Origin: Verrucomicrobiota bacterium
Lineage (GTDB): Bacteria; Verrucomicrobiota; Verrucomicrobiia; Opitutales; Opitutaceae
Direction: 5' to 3'
Assembly (NCBI GenBank): GCA_016222805.1
Contig: JACRQG010000005.1
Span: forward strand, 31,967-95,966
Length of the DNA stretch: 64,000 nucleotides
Part shown: in pieces, positions 1 to 7,990 of the stretch
How positions within the stretch are numbered: the stretch's first letter is position 1
How the letters are laid out: the number at the start of each line of letters is the position of its first letter
Position numbers and translations under genes: made by a program
Notes under the pieces: generated by a model
Seen by the model: the letters and a program-made list of their open reading frames with translations, nothing else
The model's database searches: none
What the model was told of the DNA's origin: nothing

Positions 1-853
1 CGCGCGGGTAGCGGAAGAGCTGGCCCGCGAGTTGCGAACCCAGGTTGGCGTTCTCGGACGCGCGGGTGACCAGGAGGCCGGCGCCGACCGACAGCACGAG
101 GGCGGGAATCTGCGAGACCAGGCCGTCACCGATCGACAGCAGCGTGAACTTCTGGAGCGATTCCCCGAGCGACAGGCCGATCTGCAGCACGCCGATGGCG
201 AAGCCGCCGATGACATTGATCAGGGTGATGATGATGCCGGCGACCGCGTCACCGCGCACGAACTTCGAGGCGCCGTCCATCGCACCGTAGAAGTCGGCTT
301 CCTTCTGCACCTTCACGCGGCGCTCGGTCGCGGTGGTCTCGTCGATGATGCCGGCGTTGAGCTCGGCATCGATGGCCATCAGCTTGCCCGGCAGCGCATC
401 GAGGGTAAACCGCGCACTCACTTCCGCGATGCGGCCGGCACCCTTGGTGATGACGACGAAGTTGATGATGACCAGAATGAGGAACACCACCGCGCCGACG
501 ATGTAGTTGCCCTGAATCACGAAGTGCCCGAAGGCATCGATCACGTGCCCCGCGTAGCCGTTCACCAGAATCTGGCGCGTCGAGCTGATGTTGAGCGCGA
601 GACGGAACAGCGTCAGGGCGAGGAGCAGCGTGGGAAAGCCGGAGAGTTCGGGCGGGTCCTTGACGTAGATCGTCGCGAGCAGGACGAGCAGCGAGAGCCC
701 GATGTTCAGCGCCAGGAAAGTGTCCAGCAGGATCGTCGGCAGCGGCAGGATCAGCAGCAGGACGGTAAGGAACAGGCCGCCCGTGAAGAGCAGATCCGCG
801 CGCTTGATCAGCAACTGGACCGGACTGGAGGAGCTGGCGGCGGGAGCGGTCAT
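1..853 (-). CDS. flhA: Flagellar export gate protein FlhA, N-terminal part (gene runs off the window)
   Basis: FlhA is the large inner-membrane subunit of the flagellar type III export gate; its C-terminal cytoplasmic domain forms the ring that docks export substrates. About the first 284 residues are visible, starting from the ATG whose complement is at 851-853, 3 bp after the flhB stop. The translation opens with a short Ala/Ser-rich tail, then dense hydrophobic segments, and contains the family hallmark around [20 protein letters not shown] and the stretch [18 protein letters not shown]. The cytoplasmic domain lies outside the window. It is the last visible gene of the flagellar operon and is probably translationally coupled to flhB. 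Identity is firm; completeness cannot be judged. Confidence 0.96.
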   Translation of the reverse strand, partial: MTAPAASSSSPVQLLIKRADLLFTGGLFLTVLLLILPLPTILLDTFLALNIGLSLLVLLATIYVKDPPELSGFPTLLLALTLFRLALNISSTRQILVNGYAGHVIDAFGHFVIQGNYIVGAVVFLILVIINFVVITKGAGRIAEVSARFTLDALPGKLMAIDAELNAGIIDETTATERRVKVQKEADFYGAMDGASKFVRGDAVAGIIITLINVIGGFAIGVLQIGLSLGESLQKFTLLSIGDGLVSQIPALVLSVGAGLLVTRASENANLGSQLAGQLFRYPR

Positions 854-856
854 GGC

Positions 857-1963
857 TCAGGCGCTGGCCTCCATCCGGCGGGCCTTCAGGCGGTGGAAAT
901 AGTAACGGTGCGTGCGGTAAACGACGGCCAGGATCTCCGCGACCGCCTGGTAAAGCTCGGCCGGGATCGCCTCGCCCACCTTGCCCATGGCGAAGAGCAG
1001 GCGCGCGACTGGCTTGTTTTCGACCGTCGGCACGCCGTGCTCGGCCGCCAGCGCCTTGATGCGCTGCGCGAAACGATTCTCCCCCTTGGCCAGGACGATC
1101 GGAGCCTTGTCCTGTCCGCGCTCGTACTTCAGGGCGACGGCGAAGTGCGTGGGGTTGGTCACGACGACGTCCGCCGTCGGCACGGCGGAGAGCATCTGCT
1201 TCTGGAGGAGCCGGCGGGCCATCCGGCGCATCGCCGCCTTGGAGTGCATGTCGCCTTCCGCCTGCCGCCGCTCATCCTTCACTTCCTCCCGCGTCATCAT
1301 CAGGTCGCGCGAGGTCTTGAACTTTTCCCAGCCGTAGCTGATGGCCACGACGATCCCGAGGGCGAAGATGAGCCGGCCCAGGAAAACCAGCGTGGCGTTG
1401 CTCAGGAACTGGCCCAGGTAGGCCGCCTCCACCGGCGTGGTGAACAGCGGATCGGAAAGGAGTCCGCGCGCCCCCAGCCAAAGCGCGGCGCCAATCGCGG
1501 CGATCTTCAGCAGATCGATCCCGGTCTTGATGAAGATGGTCTTGTTGAAGAGCCGGCCGAAACCCGCGACGATGTCGAGGCTCTCGGGACGGAAGGCCAG
1601 CGCCTTCGGCGACAACCGGAATCCACTCTGCACGCCGCTCGCCAGCAGCACCGCCCCCAGCAGGGCCACCAGCATCGGGACAAAGGCGCCGATCACCACC
1701 ACGACCGCCTCGCTCAGCCGCATCGTGATTGTATCGAGGTGCACCGGCGTGCTGCTGAGGTGCGAAAAGACCCCCACCGAGTACTCGGCAATGCTCTGGC
1801 TGGCCGTGCGCGTCGTGAAACCCAGGACCCCAAGCACCGCCGCAAGCATGAACACGAGCGTCAGCTCCGGCGACTTGGCAAATTCCCCGCGGTCCTGCGC
1901 TTCCGAGAGCCGTTTTTCGGTCGGTTGCTCGGTTTTTTGGTCTTGGTCGTGCGCGTCGGCCAT
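857..1963 (-). CDS. flhB: Flagellar export switch protein FlhB
   Basis: FlhB is the membrane protein of the flagellar export apparatus that changes substrate specificity from rod/hook to filament after autocleavage. The 368-residue product starts at MADAHDQDQKTEQPTEKR, which carries the usual FlhB N-terminal signature (KTEQPTEKRL..A...G), so I reject the 25-residue in-frame extension upstream. Four hydrophobic segments lie in the first ~210 residues, followed by the cytoplasmic part with the autocleavage motif NPTH (in VVVTNPTHFAVAL). Length is close to the family norm. A 319-bp gap separates it from fliR, the longest gap in the operon, so flhB-flhA may have its own promoter. Confidence 0.96.
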   Translation of the reverse strand: MADAHDQDQKTEQPTEKRLSEAQDRGEFAKSPELTLVFMLAAVLGVLGFTTRTASQSIAEYSVGVFSHLSSTPVHLDTITMRLSEAVVVVIGAFVPMLVALLGAVLLASGVQSGFRLSPKALAFRPESLDIVAGFGRLFNKTIFIKTGIDLLKIAAIGAALWLGARGLLSDPLFTTPVEAAYLGQFLSNATLVFLGRLIFALGIVVAISYGWEKFKTSRDLMMTREEVKDERRQAEGDMHSKAAMRRMARRLLQKQMLSAVPTADVVVTNPTHFAVALKYERGQDKAPIVLAKGENRFAQRIKALAAEHGVPTVENKPVARLLFAMGKVGEAIPAELYQAVAEILAVVYRTHRYYFHRLKARRMEASA

Positions 1964-2282
1964 CGGGAAAACACCCCCTGTTCGCAACGCGGATGCCAAC
2001 GCGCGTCCGCCTTTTCTTACCGGCCTCCCGCCAAGCAATTAAACTTCTAAAGTCCGCCTCGTTCCGGCCGCCGCTCCCGGAGCCGTTTCGAGTGTCAAAA
2101 GAACGGCAAAAATTGCCGAGAGGCAGTTACCCGGTGGCCGGGTCGAAGTGAGGCTCCGACCTGCCCTGCGCACCACGCCCCCGCAACGGCAGTTTCGCTT
2201 CGCCGGCCGCGCTCCGTCCTGCAGGTCCGGAACCATCGGAGCCCGCGAAACCGGCGGAGGACGCCCGGCGCGCGGTTTCCGC
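1964..2282. other. Long intergenic gap between fliR and flhB
   Basis: This is the only stretch above 100 bp inside the flagellar operon without a gene. No convincing coding sequence is seen on either strand; the open frames here are overlaps or composition shadows. It holds a hairpin with a T-rich tail on the minus strand (2097-2118, listed separately). On the minus strand a TTGACA lies just downstream of that hairpin but lacks a recognisable -10 element at normal spacing. The gap may mark a transcription boundary between fliR and flhB-flhA. Confidence 0.5.
2097..2118 (-). terminator. Possible intrinsic terminator after fliR
   Basis: Read on the minus strand there is a perfect 6-bp inverted repeat CGGCAA/TTGCCG around a TTT loop (2104-2118), followed immediately by TTCTTTT. 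It lies about 165 bp past the fliR stop, in the transcription direction of the operon. The stem is short and the tail is interrupted by a C, so at best it is a weak terminator or a partial attenuator of read-through into flhB-flhA. Confidence 0.35.
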
Positions 2283-3035
2283 TCAGCGCCCCGGCAAAAG
2301 GTGCAGCATGCGGAGCGGCAGATCGCCAAACTCCACGTAAAGATAGCGGGCCACCAGCGAACCCGCAGTGCCCAGGAGACCCAGGCCGAGCAGCGAACGT
2401 GCGGGCAGACTCACGATGAAGACGTTGGTCCGCGGCACCGCCCGCGCGAGGACGGCAAAGGCGAGCGTGACGAGGAAGTTCATCGCGATGAACGGCGCGG
2501 CGATCCGGAATCCGAGTTCGATCATCGCCGCCGTCCCGGCGACGAGCGAGGAATCCGCTCCCGCCGCCAGCAGCGGGCGCCCCGCCGCCACATGGTGAAA
2601 ACTGCGGACGAACGCCGTCAGCACGCCGTGGTGACCCCCGAACAGGAAGAACAGGACCACCGCCAACGCCCCCAACAGGGCGGCCAGCGGCTCCGAGGAA
2701 GGCTCCGGCACGCCCATGCCCGGGGTCGCGTTGAACCCCACTTCCGAAGAAATCACCCGCCCCGCCATCTCCACCGCGCCGAAGGTAAGTCGCACGACAA
2801 ATCCCATCGCCAGGCCCACGAGTACTTCCCGCGCCGCGGCCGCCAACAGGGGCCAGAGCGAGAAGTCCACCGACGAGGGCGGGATGAGCCCCACGACCAG
2901 GTTGGCGAGACACACCGCGATGCCCACCCGCACCGGAATCGGAATCGGGTGACCGGCCAGCACCGGAAGCTGCAGGATGATCCCCAGTGCCCGCAGGAGC
3001 ACCATCACCCAGGTGACGAGAAAGTCGACCGACAT
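2283..3035 (-). CDS. fliR: Flagellar export gate protein FliR
   Basis: FliR is a polytopic subunit of the FliPQR export gate. The 250-residue product begins MSVDFLVTWVMVLLRALG and is almost wholly hydrophobic, with about six membrane segments and polar loops such as PPSSVDFSLWP; length matches the family (~250-260). The short motif RVGIAVCLA near residue 35 and the GAVEMAGRVISSEVGF stretch near residue 95 are typical of FliR. It starts 84 bp after fliQ ends and is followed by the long gap before flhB. Confidence 0.95.
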   Translation of the reverse strand: MSVDFLVTWVMVLLRALGIILQLPVLAGHPIPIPVRVGIAVCLANLVVGLIPPSSVDFSLWPLLAAAAREVLVGLAMGFVVRLTFGAVEMAGRVISSEVGFNATPGMGVPEPSSEPLAALLGALAVVLFFLFGGHHGVLTAFVRSFHHVAAGRPLLAAGADSSLVAGTAAMIELGFRIAAPFIAMNFLVTLAFAVLARAVPRTNVFIVSLPARSLLGLGLLGTAGSLVARYLYVEFGDLPLRMLHLLPGR

Positions 3036-3119
3036 GGCGCAGCGGATCCCAGGCCTACCGAGGCAGCGGGGGGAAAGGCGGCCGGCTCACCACGGGCTTC
3101 GCGTTTCAGAGCTTGCAGC

Positions 3120-3389
3120 CTAGTGACCGAGCGTCCCCATGCGGGTGAGGACGGCGATCGCAAACTCCGAGAGCGAGCGCAGGAGCCAGGGGGTGAGCAC
3201 CATCGCCAGCCCCGCGAGCGCGACGAGCTTGGGCACAAACGTCAGCGTCTGCTCGTTCATCGAAGTCACCGACTGGAAGATACTGGAGAGCAAACCGATG
3301 ACGAGGGTCACTCCCAGGAACGGCGCCACCACGTAGAGGGCGAAGACGACGGTGGACTTGAACAGATCGATCGCGAGGTCGGGATTCAT
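3120..3389 (-). CDS. fliQ: Flagellar export gate protein FliQ
   Basis: FliQ is a small two-helix inner-membrane subunit of the export gate. The 89-residue product has two hydrophobic hairpin helices (about residues 15-40 and 52-72), the normal FliQ length and layout. The start MNPDLAIDLFKSTV is chosen because its ATG overlaps the fliP stop as ATGA, the junction used throughout this operon; a longer in-frame start 14 codons upstream would run further into fliP. Confidence 0.95.
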   Translation of the reverse strand: MNPDLAIDLFKSTVVFALYVVAPFLGVTLVIGLLSSIFQSVTSMNEQTLTFVPKLVALAGLAMVLTPWLLRSLSEFAIAVLTRMGTLGH

Positions 3390-4270
3390 GCGGCGAAGCT
3401 CTGGACGAGGGACCGCACCACGAGGTGCCATCCGTCGACCAGCACGAAGAGGAGGAGCTTGAGCGGGAGCGCCACCGTGATGGGCGGCATCATCATCATG
3501 CCCATCGCCATCAGGACGGTGGACACGAGGAAATCGATGACGAGGAACGGCAGGAAAAGCAGGAAGCCCATCTGGAAGGCCGTCTGCAGTTCACTGATCA
3601 CAAAGGCCGGGATCACCACCCGCATCGGCAGATCCCGGACCGCGGTGGGGCCAAAGCCGCCGAGTTCGAGGAAGTACTCGAGGTCGCGGGTCCGCGTCTG
3701 TTTCAGCATGAACTGCTTCAGCGGCACCGCGGCGCGATCCAGCGCCTCGATCGACGTGATCCTGCCATCAAGATAGGGTCGGATGGCCTCGTCGTTGACG
3801 CGATCGACGACGGGTCCCATGAGAAAAAACGTCAGGAAAAGGGAGAGGCCGATGACAATCTGGTTCGAAGGGGCGCTGGGTGTGCCGAGCGCCGTGCGCA
3901 CGAAACCGAGGACGATCACGATGCGCGTGAAGCTGGTCATCAGCAGCACGATCGACGGCGCCACGGACAGCAGCGTCATCACGACCACGATCTGCAGCGC
4001 CACGCTGACCTCGCCAGCCTGGCCGGCGCCCTCGAGGCCGATATTGAGGCGGAACGGGCCGGAAGACGCGGGGCGGGACGCCGTTGGGCTGGTGGCGGTG
4101 GTCGTCGAGGTGGTGGTCGTAACCTCTCCGGCAGGTCGGCTCAGGACGCTCGGCGGCACCGAAATCACCGGCGGGGCGCTCGGAGCCGGAGAAGGGGTCT
4201 GCGCCCCGCCCAGGGTGGCGGCCAGAACGAGACCCAGCGCCACACCCAGCCATCGGCCCCGGAAGTTCAT
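3386..4270 (-). CDS. fliP: Flagellar export gate protein FliP with an extended N-terminus
   Basis: FliP forms the core of the export gate in the inner membrane. The 294-residue product has a cleavable-looking signal sequence (WLGVALGLVLAATLGGAQ), then a Pro/Ser/Thr-rich stretch of roughly 55 residues with a threonine run near position 60, and then the conserved FliP body (VMTLLSVAPSIVLLMTSFTR; RTALGTPSAPSNQIVIGLSL; GMMMMPPITVALPLKLLLFV). Typical FliP is ~245-255 residues, so the extra length is the low-complexity linker. The start overlaps the fliO stop by 4 bp and the stop overlaps the fliQ start. Confidence 0.95.
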   Translation of the reverse strand: MNFRGRWLGVALGLVLAATLGGAQTPSPAPSAPPVISVPPSVLSRPAGEVTTTTSTTTATSPTASRPASSGPFRLNIGLEGAGQAGEVSVALQIVVVMTLLSVAPSIVLLMTSFTRIVIVLGFVRTALGTPSAPSNQIVIGLSLFLTFFLMGPVVDRVNDEAIRPYLDGRITSIEALDRAAVPLKQFMLKQTRTRDLEYFLELGGFGPTAVRDLPMRVVIPAFVISELQTAFQMGFLLFLPFLVIDFLVSTVLMAMGMMMMPPITVALPLKLLLFVLVDGWHLVVRSLVQSFAA

Positions 4271-4650
4271 GGGCCGCGTTTCTCCTCGTGCAGCGGCGCC
4301 AGCATCTCGATGCGGTCGGGGCAGACTCCCAGGAGAAACTTCTTGTCCTCGTAGGTCGCCACCACGAGGTACTGCCGGTTGCCCAGCGAACGCGTCTCGG
4401 CGATGGCCAGCGCGCGCCCCACCGCCACTCCGGGAGCCTGTCGGCGTCCCCGCCACAACAGCCATCCGCCGGCGGCCGCGAGCGCCGCCCCGACCACCAG
4501 GGTAAACGTTCCCACTCCGCCCGTCGCCGGCGCAGTCGTGGGTGTGGCCTTTCCGGGATAGAGGATGCGGTCATCCTCCGCCGCCCATGCGGCCGAGGCC
4601 AGCGCCACTGCGCCAGCCAGCGCCAGCCTCCGGGCAGCCGTCCGCTTCAT
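4267..4650 (-). CDS. fliO: Flagellar biosynthetic protein FliO
   Basis: FliO is a small bitopic membrane protein that helps FliP assemble into the export gate. The 127-residue product has an N-terminal signal-like segment (residues 5-23), a second hydrophobic span (about 48-66, FTLVVGAALAAAGGWLLW) and a basic cytoplasmic tail containing the FliO-like core RSLGNRQYLVVATYEDKKFLLGV. Divergent as is normal for FliO; placement between fliN and fliP and the 4-bp overlaps with both neighbours support the call. Confidence 0.88.
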   Translation of the reverse strand: MKRTAARRLALAGAVALASAAWAAEDDRILYPGKATPTTAPATGGVGTFTLVVGAALAAAGGWLLWRGRRQAPGVAVGRALAIAETRSLGNRQYLVVATYEDKKFLLGVCPDRIEMLAPLHEEKRGP

Positions 4651-4898
4651 GGGGTCGCACTGCCCACCAACTCCGTCACCTTGATGCCGAAGTTATCCTC
4701 GACCACCACGACCTCGCCGTAGGCGACCAACTTGTCGTTGACGAACAACCCGACCGGGTCGCTGGCATGCTGCGTCAGCTGCACGATGGAGCCCGGCGCC
4801 AGTTCCAGCACCTCGCGCATCGGCAGCTGCACGGAACCGAGCTGCACGGTGACCCGCAGCTTCACGTCCATCACGATATCAAGGGCTTTTTCTTCCAT
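4647..4898 (-). CDS. fliN: Flagellar motor switch protein FliN (short form)
   Basis: FliN is a C-ring switch component made of a SpoA (surface presentation of antigens) domain. The 83-residue product starts at MEEKALDIVMDVKLRVTV and is essentially the SpoA domain alone: LGSVQLPMREVLELAPGSIV and PVGLFVNDKLVAYGEVVVVE. Many FliN proteins carry an additional N-terminal region of 30-60 residues, absent here. An ATG seven codons upstream is also possible. The start overlaps the end of fliM by 20 bp, and the stop overlaps the fliO start. Confidence 0.93.
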   Translation of the reverse strand: MEEKALDIVMDVKLRVTVQLGSVQLPMREVLELAPGSIVQLTQHASDPVGLFVNDKLVAYGEVVVVEDNFGIKVTELVGSATP

Positions 4899-5928
4899 CG
4901 GGTTTAACCTGGTTTGCATCCTCCGCGGGGAGTTTGCGGGTGATTTGGATGGCCACGCGGTCCGTATCGAGGCCGACGGTGCCGATGAACTTCGCCGTCC
5001 CGCTGAGCAGGACCCTGGTTTCCTGGCAGATCGAGGCCGGCAACTCGATGACGTCGCCGACCCGAAGACTCGCGATTTCCCGCACCGGGAGCTCGACCGC
5101 CTGCCACTCTGCCCGGACGGGAAGGGTGATGCGGTCGTAGGCGGCGTGCCATTCCGACCGGCGGACACTGGGCGCGACGGCGGAGTCCTTCTGCCGCTTC
5201 GCCTGCATCTTCTTCACCATCGGCTCGATGGTGTAGTAGGGCACACCGATCTGAATCTGCTCGGAACAATCGCCGAAACTCGCCTCCAGCGTGAGGGCGA
5301 GGACGATCGCGTCCTTCGGAGAGGTCTGTAGAAAGCGCCCGTTGTTCTCGTGGCCGATGACCGACGGGTGCATTTCCTGGTCGGACTTCCACTGCGCACA
5401 CCACTCTTCCAGGAAGGCGAGGATCACATCCTCAATCAGCGCGATTTCAATCTCCGTGAGATAACGCTCCGCCTTGACCGAGTGCCCGCGCCCGCCGAGC
5501 AGGCGGTCGGCCACCGTCAGGGCCAGCCGGGGGTTGATGTCGAGGATTCCCACCCCCACGAGCGGCTCCACCTTGAAGAGCGACAGGTGCGTGGGGCTCG
5601 GGAGCGACTCGCAGAACTTCGAATACGTGACCGTGGTGAGCCCGGACATCTTCAGCCCAAACTCCATGCGCAGGAAGAGCGACAGGCGCGCGCTCAGGTA
5701 GCGAATGAAGTCCTCGTGCAACAGCCGGAGCCGGCGGAGTTCGCCCTCGGAGAGGAAGACGGGGTTCCGGAAGTCATACTGCTCGACCTTGGGCGGGGTG
5801 GCGTGCTTCGACCCGCCCCCGAGGACGGTCTTCTTCGCCTCCTGCGGTTCGAGCGACTGCGCGATCAGCCGATCGATCTCGGACTGATCCAGCGTGTCGA
5901 CCTGCGGCTTTTGGGGGTCCTCGGCCAT
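4879..5928 (-). CDS. fliM: Flagellar motor switch protein FliM
   Basis: FliM joins FliG and FliN in the cytoplasmic C-ring and receives phosphorylated CheY. The 349-residue product carries the N-terminal CheY-binding peptide (LDQSEIDRLIAQ, about residues 12-23), the central CheC-like domain with the LLGGRG turn near residue 153, and a C-terminal SpoA domain (LPVREIASLRVGDVIELPAS). The presence of the CheY-binding peptide indicates a chemotaxis-responsive motor. The fliL stop and fliM start overlap as TAATG. Confidence 0.96.
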   Translation of the reverse strand: MAEDPQKPQVDTLDQSEIDRLIAQSLEPQEAKKTVLGGGSKHATPPKVEQYDFRNPVFLSEGELRRLRLLHEDFIRYLSARLSLFLRMEFGLKMSGLTTVTYSKFCESLPSPTHLSLFKVEPLVGVGILDINPRLALTVADRLLGGRGHSVKAERYLTEIEIALIEDVILAFLEEWCAQWKSDQEMHPSVIGHENNGRFLQTSPKDAIVLALTLEASFGDCSEQIQIGVPYYTIEPMVKKMQAKRQKDSAVAPSVRRSEWHAAYDRITLPVRAEWQAVELPVREIASLRVGDVIELPASICQETRVLLSGTAKFIGTVGLDTDRVAIQITRKLPAEDANQVKPDGRKSP

Positions 5929-6521
5929 TATTGGATGACGAAGTCCGAGAAATAGACCTGATCCGCCACCTTCTTGCCGAGCGCCTGGTTGTAGGCGCCC
6001 ACGAGTTTTTCCCGGATGATGTTCTTCGAGCCCGGTTCCTCGAGGTCGGCGAGTGACAGCGACGACAGCACGTTGAGCGTGATGTCGGTCATGCGGGGCT
6101 TCGCCGCGTCGAACGCCGCCTTGATGTCGGCACCGGCCGCCCCGGTCACCATGAAGCTGGTCTTCAGGTAGCGGGTACCCATGGTCCCGGCGAGGTTGAC
6201 GACAATGTTCTGAAACTCGTAGGTGCCGGCGGCGCCGTTGCCCCCTTTCGCTCCCCCTTTGCCGCCACCAGCGCCGTGGGCGGCACCGGCCGCGGGCTCC
6301 GTCACCGTGACCTGGACCGGAGGTGCGCTGGTGATCTTCTTCTGGAGCCGGGGCAGAAGGACGAATTCCACGGTCGCCCACGTGGCCGCTGGCGCGACCA
6401 GCACGGCCACGATGACCGGAAGCCAGGCTTTGGCCCCTCCCCCACCCGCCGGAGCGGCGGGAGCGGGGGCGGCGGGAGATTCCTTCGCCGGAGCGGCGGG
6501 AGTGTCGGCTTTGGCTGCCAT
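5928..6521 (-). CDS. fliL: Flagellar basal body-associated protein FliL
   Basis: FliL is a single-span membrane protein that encircles the stator and supports torque. The 197-residue product has an Ala/Pro-rich cytoplasmic N-terminus, one membrane helix (about residues 33-52), a Gly/Ala-rich linker (about 76-98) and a periplasmic domain with the FliL-like pattern YEFQNIVVNLAGTMGTRYLK and a C-terminal VYFSDFVIQ. The Gly-rich linker is longer than usual. It starts 97 bp after flgE; no promoter was recognised there. Confidence 0.93.
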   Translation of the reverse strand: MAAKADTPAAPAKESPAAPAPAAPAGGGGAKAWLPVIVAVLVAPAATWATVEFVLLPRLQKKITSAPPVQVTVTEPAAGAAHGAGGGKGGAKGGNGAAGTYEFQNIVVNLAGTMGTRYLKTSFMVTGAAGADIKAAFDAAKPRMTDITLNVLSSLSLADLEEPGSKNIIREKLVGAYNQALGKKVADQVYFSDFVIQ

Positions 6522-6618
6522 GAGGGGAAGGGTGTCGAACGCGAGACCAGGCGGGGAGAGCGGCGCGAAGGCGTGTCCGGCGCAACCGGGCGCGACTCCG
6601 CGTTTTCAGGAGGGAAGC

Positions 6619-7491
6619 TCAGTTGCGCTTCAGGTTGACGATGTCCTCGAGGACCGTGTCGGAGACGGTTACCAGTCGTGAGCCGGCCTGAAACGAGCGC
6701 TGCGTGGTGATCAAGTTGGCAAACTGATCGGTGAGGTCGACGTTGGAGAGTTCCAGCGTGCCCGACTGCACATAACCGAGACCATTGGTGCCGGGACCGT
6801 TGGTGGTGGCGTCCAGCGCGAATGAACCGCTGGCGGCTCCGACCGGACCGGCCGCGAGGAGGCCCGTGTAGAGGTTGTTGCCCTCGCGAACGAGCGCCGC
6901 CGGGTCGTTGTAATCCTGCAGGAGCACGCGGTTGGTCGTCGCCGAGGTGCCGTCCGAGTAGAACTCGACGATGTTGCCGAGCTTGTCGATTGAGACGGAC
7001 TGCCGCTGCGCACCGGTCGGGGGCGTGCCGAGCTGGATGTCGCCGACGGTGACCAGGCCGGTGCCGGTGCCACCCTGCACGCGGTAACCCTGGGCCGTGA
7101 CCAGGTAGCCCTGATCATCCCAGCGGAAGTCGCCGGCGCGCGTGGCGTAGACCGTGCCGTCGATCGAGTTCTTCACATGGAAGAACCCGTTGCCGGACAC
7201 GCCGAGGTCGGTGACCTTGCCCGTGCTCGCGAGGGAACCCTGGTTGAAGTTGGTGTTCACGCCGGCGAGCGTCACGCCGGTGCCGACGCCCAGCACGGCG
7301 GAGTTGGTGCCGCCCGGGCTCGACGGCGCGGAGCGCTGCAGGATGTTGCTGAAACTGTCGGCGTACTTCGCCTCCGACGCCTTGTAGGCGGTCGTATTCA
7401 CGTTGGCGATATTGTTGCCGATGACTTCGAGGCCCTTCATGAACGTCCGCAAAGCGCTGACGCCGCTGCCCATTGTGCCGATGAGTGACAT
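6619..7491 (-). CDS. flgE: Flagellar hook protein FlgE (short, rod/hook family)
   Basis: A rod/hook family protein of 290 residues. The N-terminus (MSLIGTMGSGVSALRTFMKG, then IGNNIANVNTTAYK) and C-terminus (LSNVDLTDQFANLITTQRSF) are the paired coiled-coil regions (Flg_bb_rod and Flg_bbr_C) used to stack axial subunits; the middle holds the FlaE-like part with VSGNGFFHVK. Position directly after flgD favours hook protein FlgE, although the length is nearer to rod protein FlgG or FlgF than to enterobacterial FlgE (~400). If it is the hook, it is a minimal one lacking the large outer domain. Confidence 0.86.
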   Translation of the reverse strand: MSLIGTMGSGVSALRTFMKGLEVIGNNIANVNTTAYKASEAKYADSFSNILQRSAPSSPGGTNSAVLGVGTGVTLAGVNTNFNQGSLASTGKVTDLGVSGNGFFHVKNSIDGTVYATRAGDFRWDDQGYLVTAQGYRVQGGTGTGLVTVGDIQLGTPPTGAQRQSVSIDKLGNIVEFYSDGTSATTNRVLLQDYNDPAALVREGNNLYTGLLAAGPVGAASGSFALDATTNGPGTNGLGYVQSGTLELSNVDLTDQFANLITTQRSFQAGSRLVTVSDTVLEDIVNLKRN

Positions 7492-7513
7492 GGTGGTGGT
7501 ATGGAGTTGAGGT

Positions 7514-7984
7514 TTAGGCGCCGCCGGACGGTGCCGACTGCGGAACGCTGATTACGCCTGGCTCCACCCGGAGCACGGCGGAAAGGGGATAGGTCTCGCC
7601 GGCAATCACGAGCTTGGGCTCGCTGCCGCTCGCATCGACGGCGGTGACGTCCGCGGTGACCGGCTTGCCATCGGCGTTGTTCACGGTCACCCGGTGACCG
7701 AGGTACGAATTGGCGGTCACGCGCAACTGATCGGCCCGCAGGGCGGCCATTTCCTTGCTCGTGGCGCTGGCCTGCTCGAGGGCGGAGAACTGCGCCATCT
7801 GGGCGATGAACGCCGTGTCTTCCACGGGCTTCATCGGATCCTGCATCTGGAACTGGGTGGCGAGGAGCTTGAGAAAATCGCTCTGACCGAGGTTCTTCTG
7901 CGGGATGCGTGACAGGGTGCTTTCCGAATCAGTCGTGGCAGCGAGGGTGCTGCGAACAGCGGAGGTGGCGGCGACGGAAGACAT
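7514..7984 (-). CDS. flgD: Hook-capping scaffold protein FlgD
   Basis: FlgD caps the growing hook and is discarded on completion. The 156-residue product has the conserved N-terminal FlgD signature [20 protein letters not shown] (residues ~32-51) followed by [13 protein letters not shown], then a short beta-rich C-terminus with a Ser/Ala/Gly-rich end. It lacks most of the C-terminal Ig/tudor-like domain of the ~230-residue enterobacterial form, which is common outside the gammaproteobacteria. It begins 6 bp after fliK ends. Confidence 0.93.
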   Translation of the reverse strand: MSSVAATSAVRSTLAATTDSESTLSRIPQKNLGQSDFLKLLATQFQMQDPMKPVEDTAFIAQMAQFSALEQASATSKEMAALRADQLRVTANSYLGHRVTVNNADGKPVTADVTAVDASGSEPKLVIAGETYPLSAVLRVEPGVISVPQSAPSGGA

Positions 7985-7990
7985 GGGGGT

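Noticed and set aside
2095-2913. A 272-codon minus-strand frame overlapping fliR
   Set aside because: Out of frame with FliR and Gly/Arg-rich; it runs past the fliR stop into the gap without any motif.
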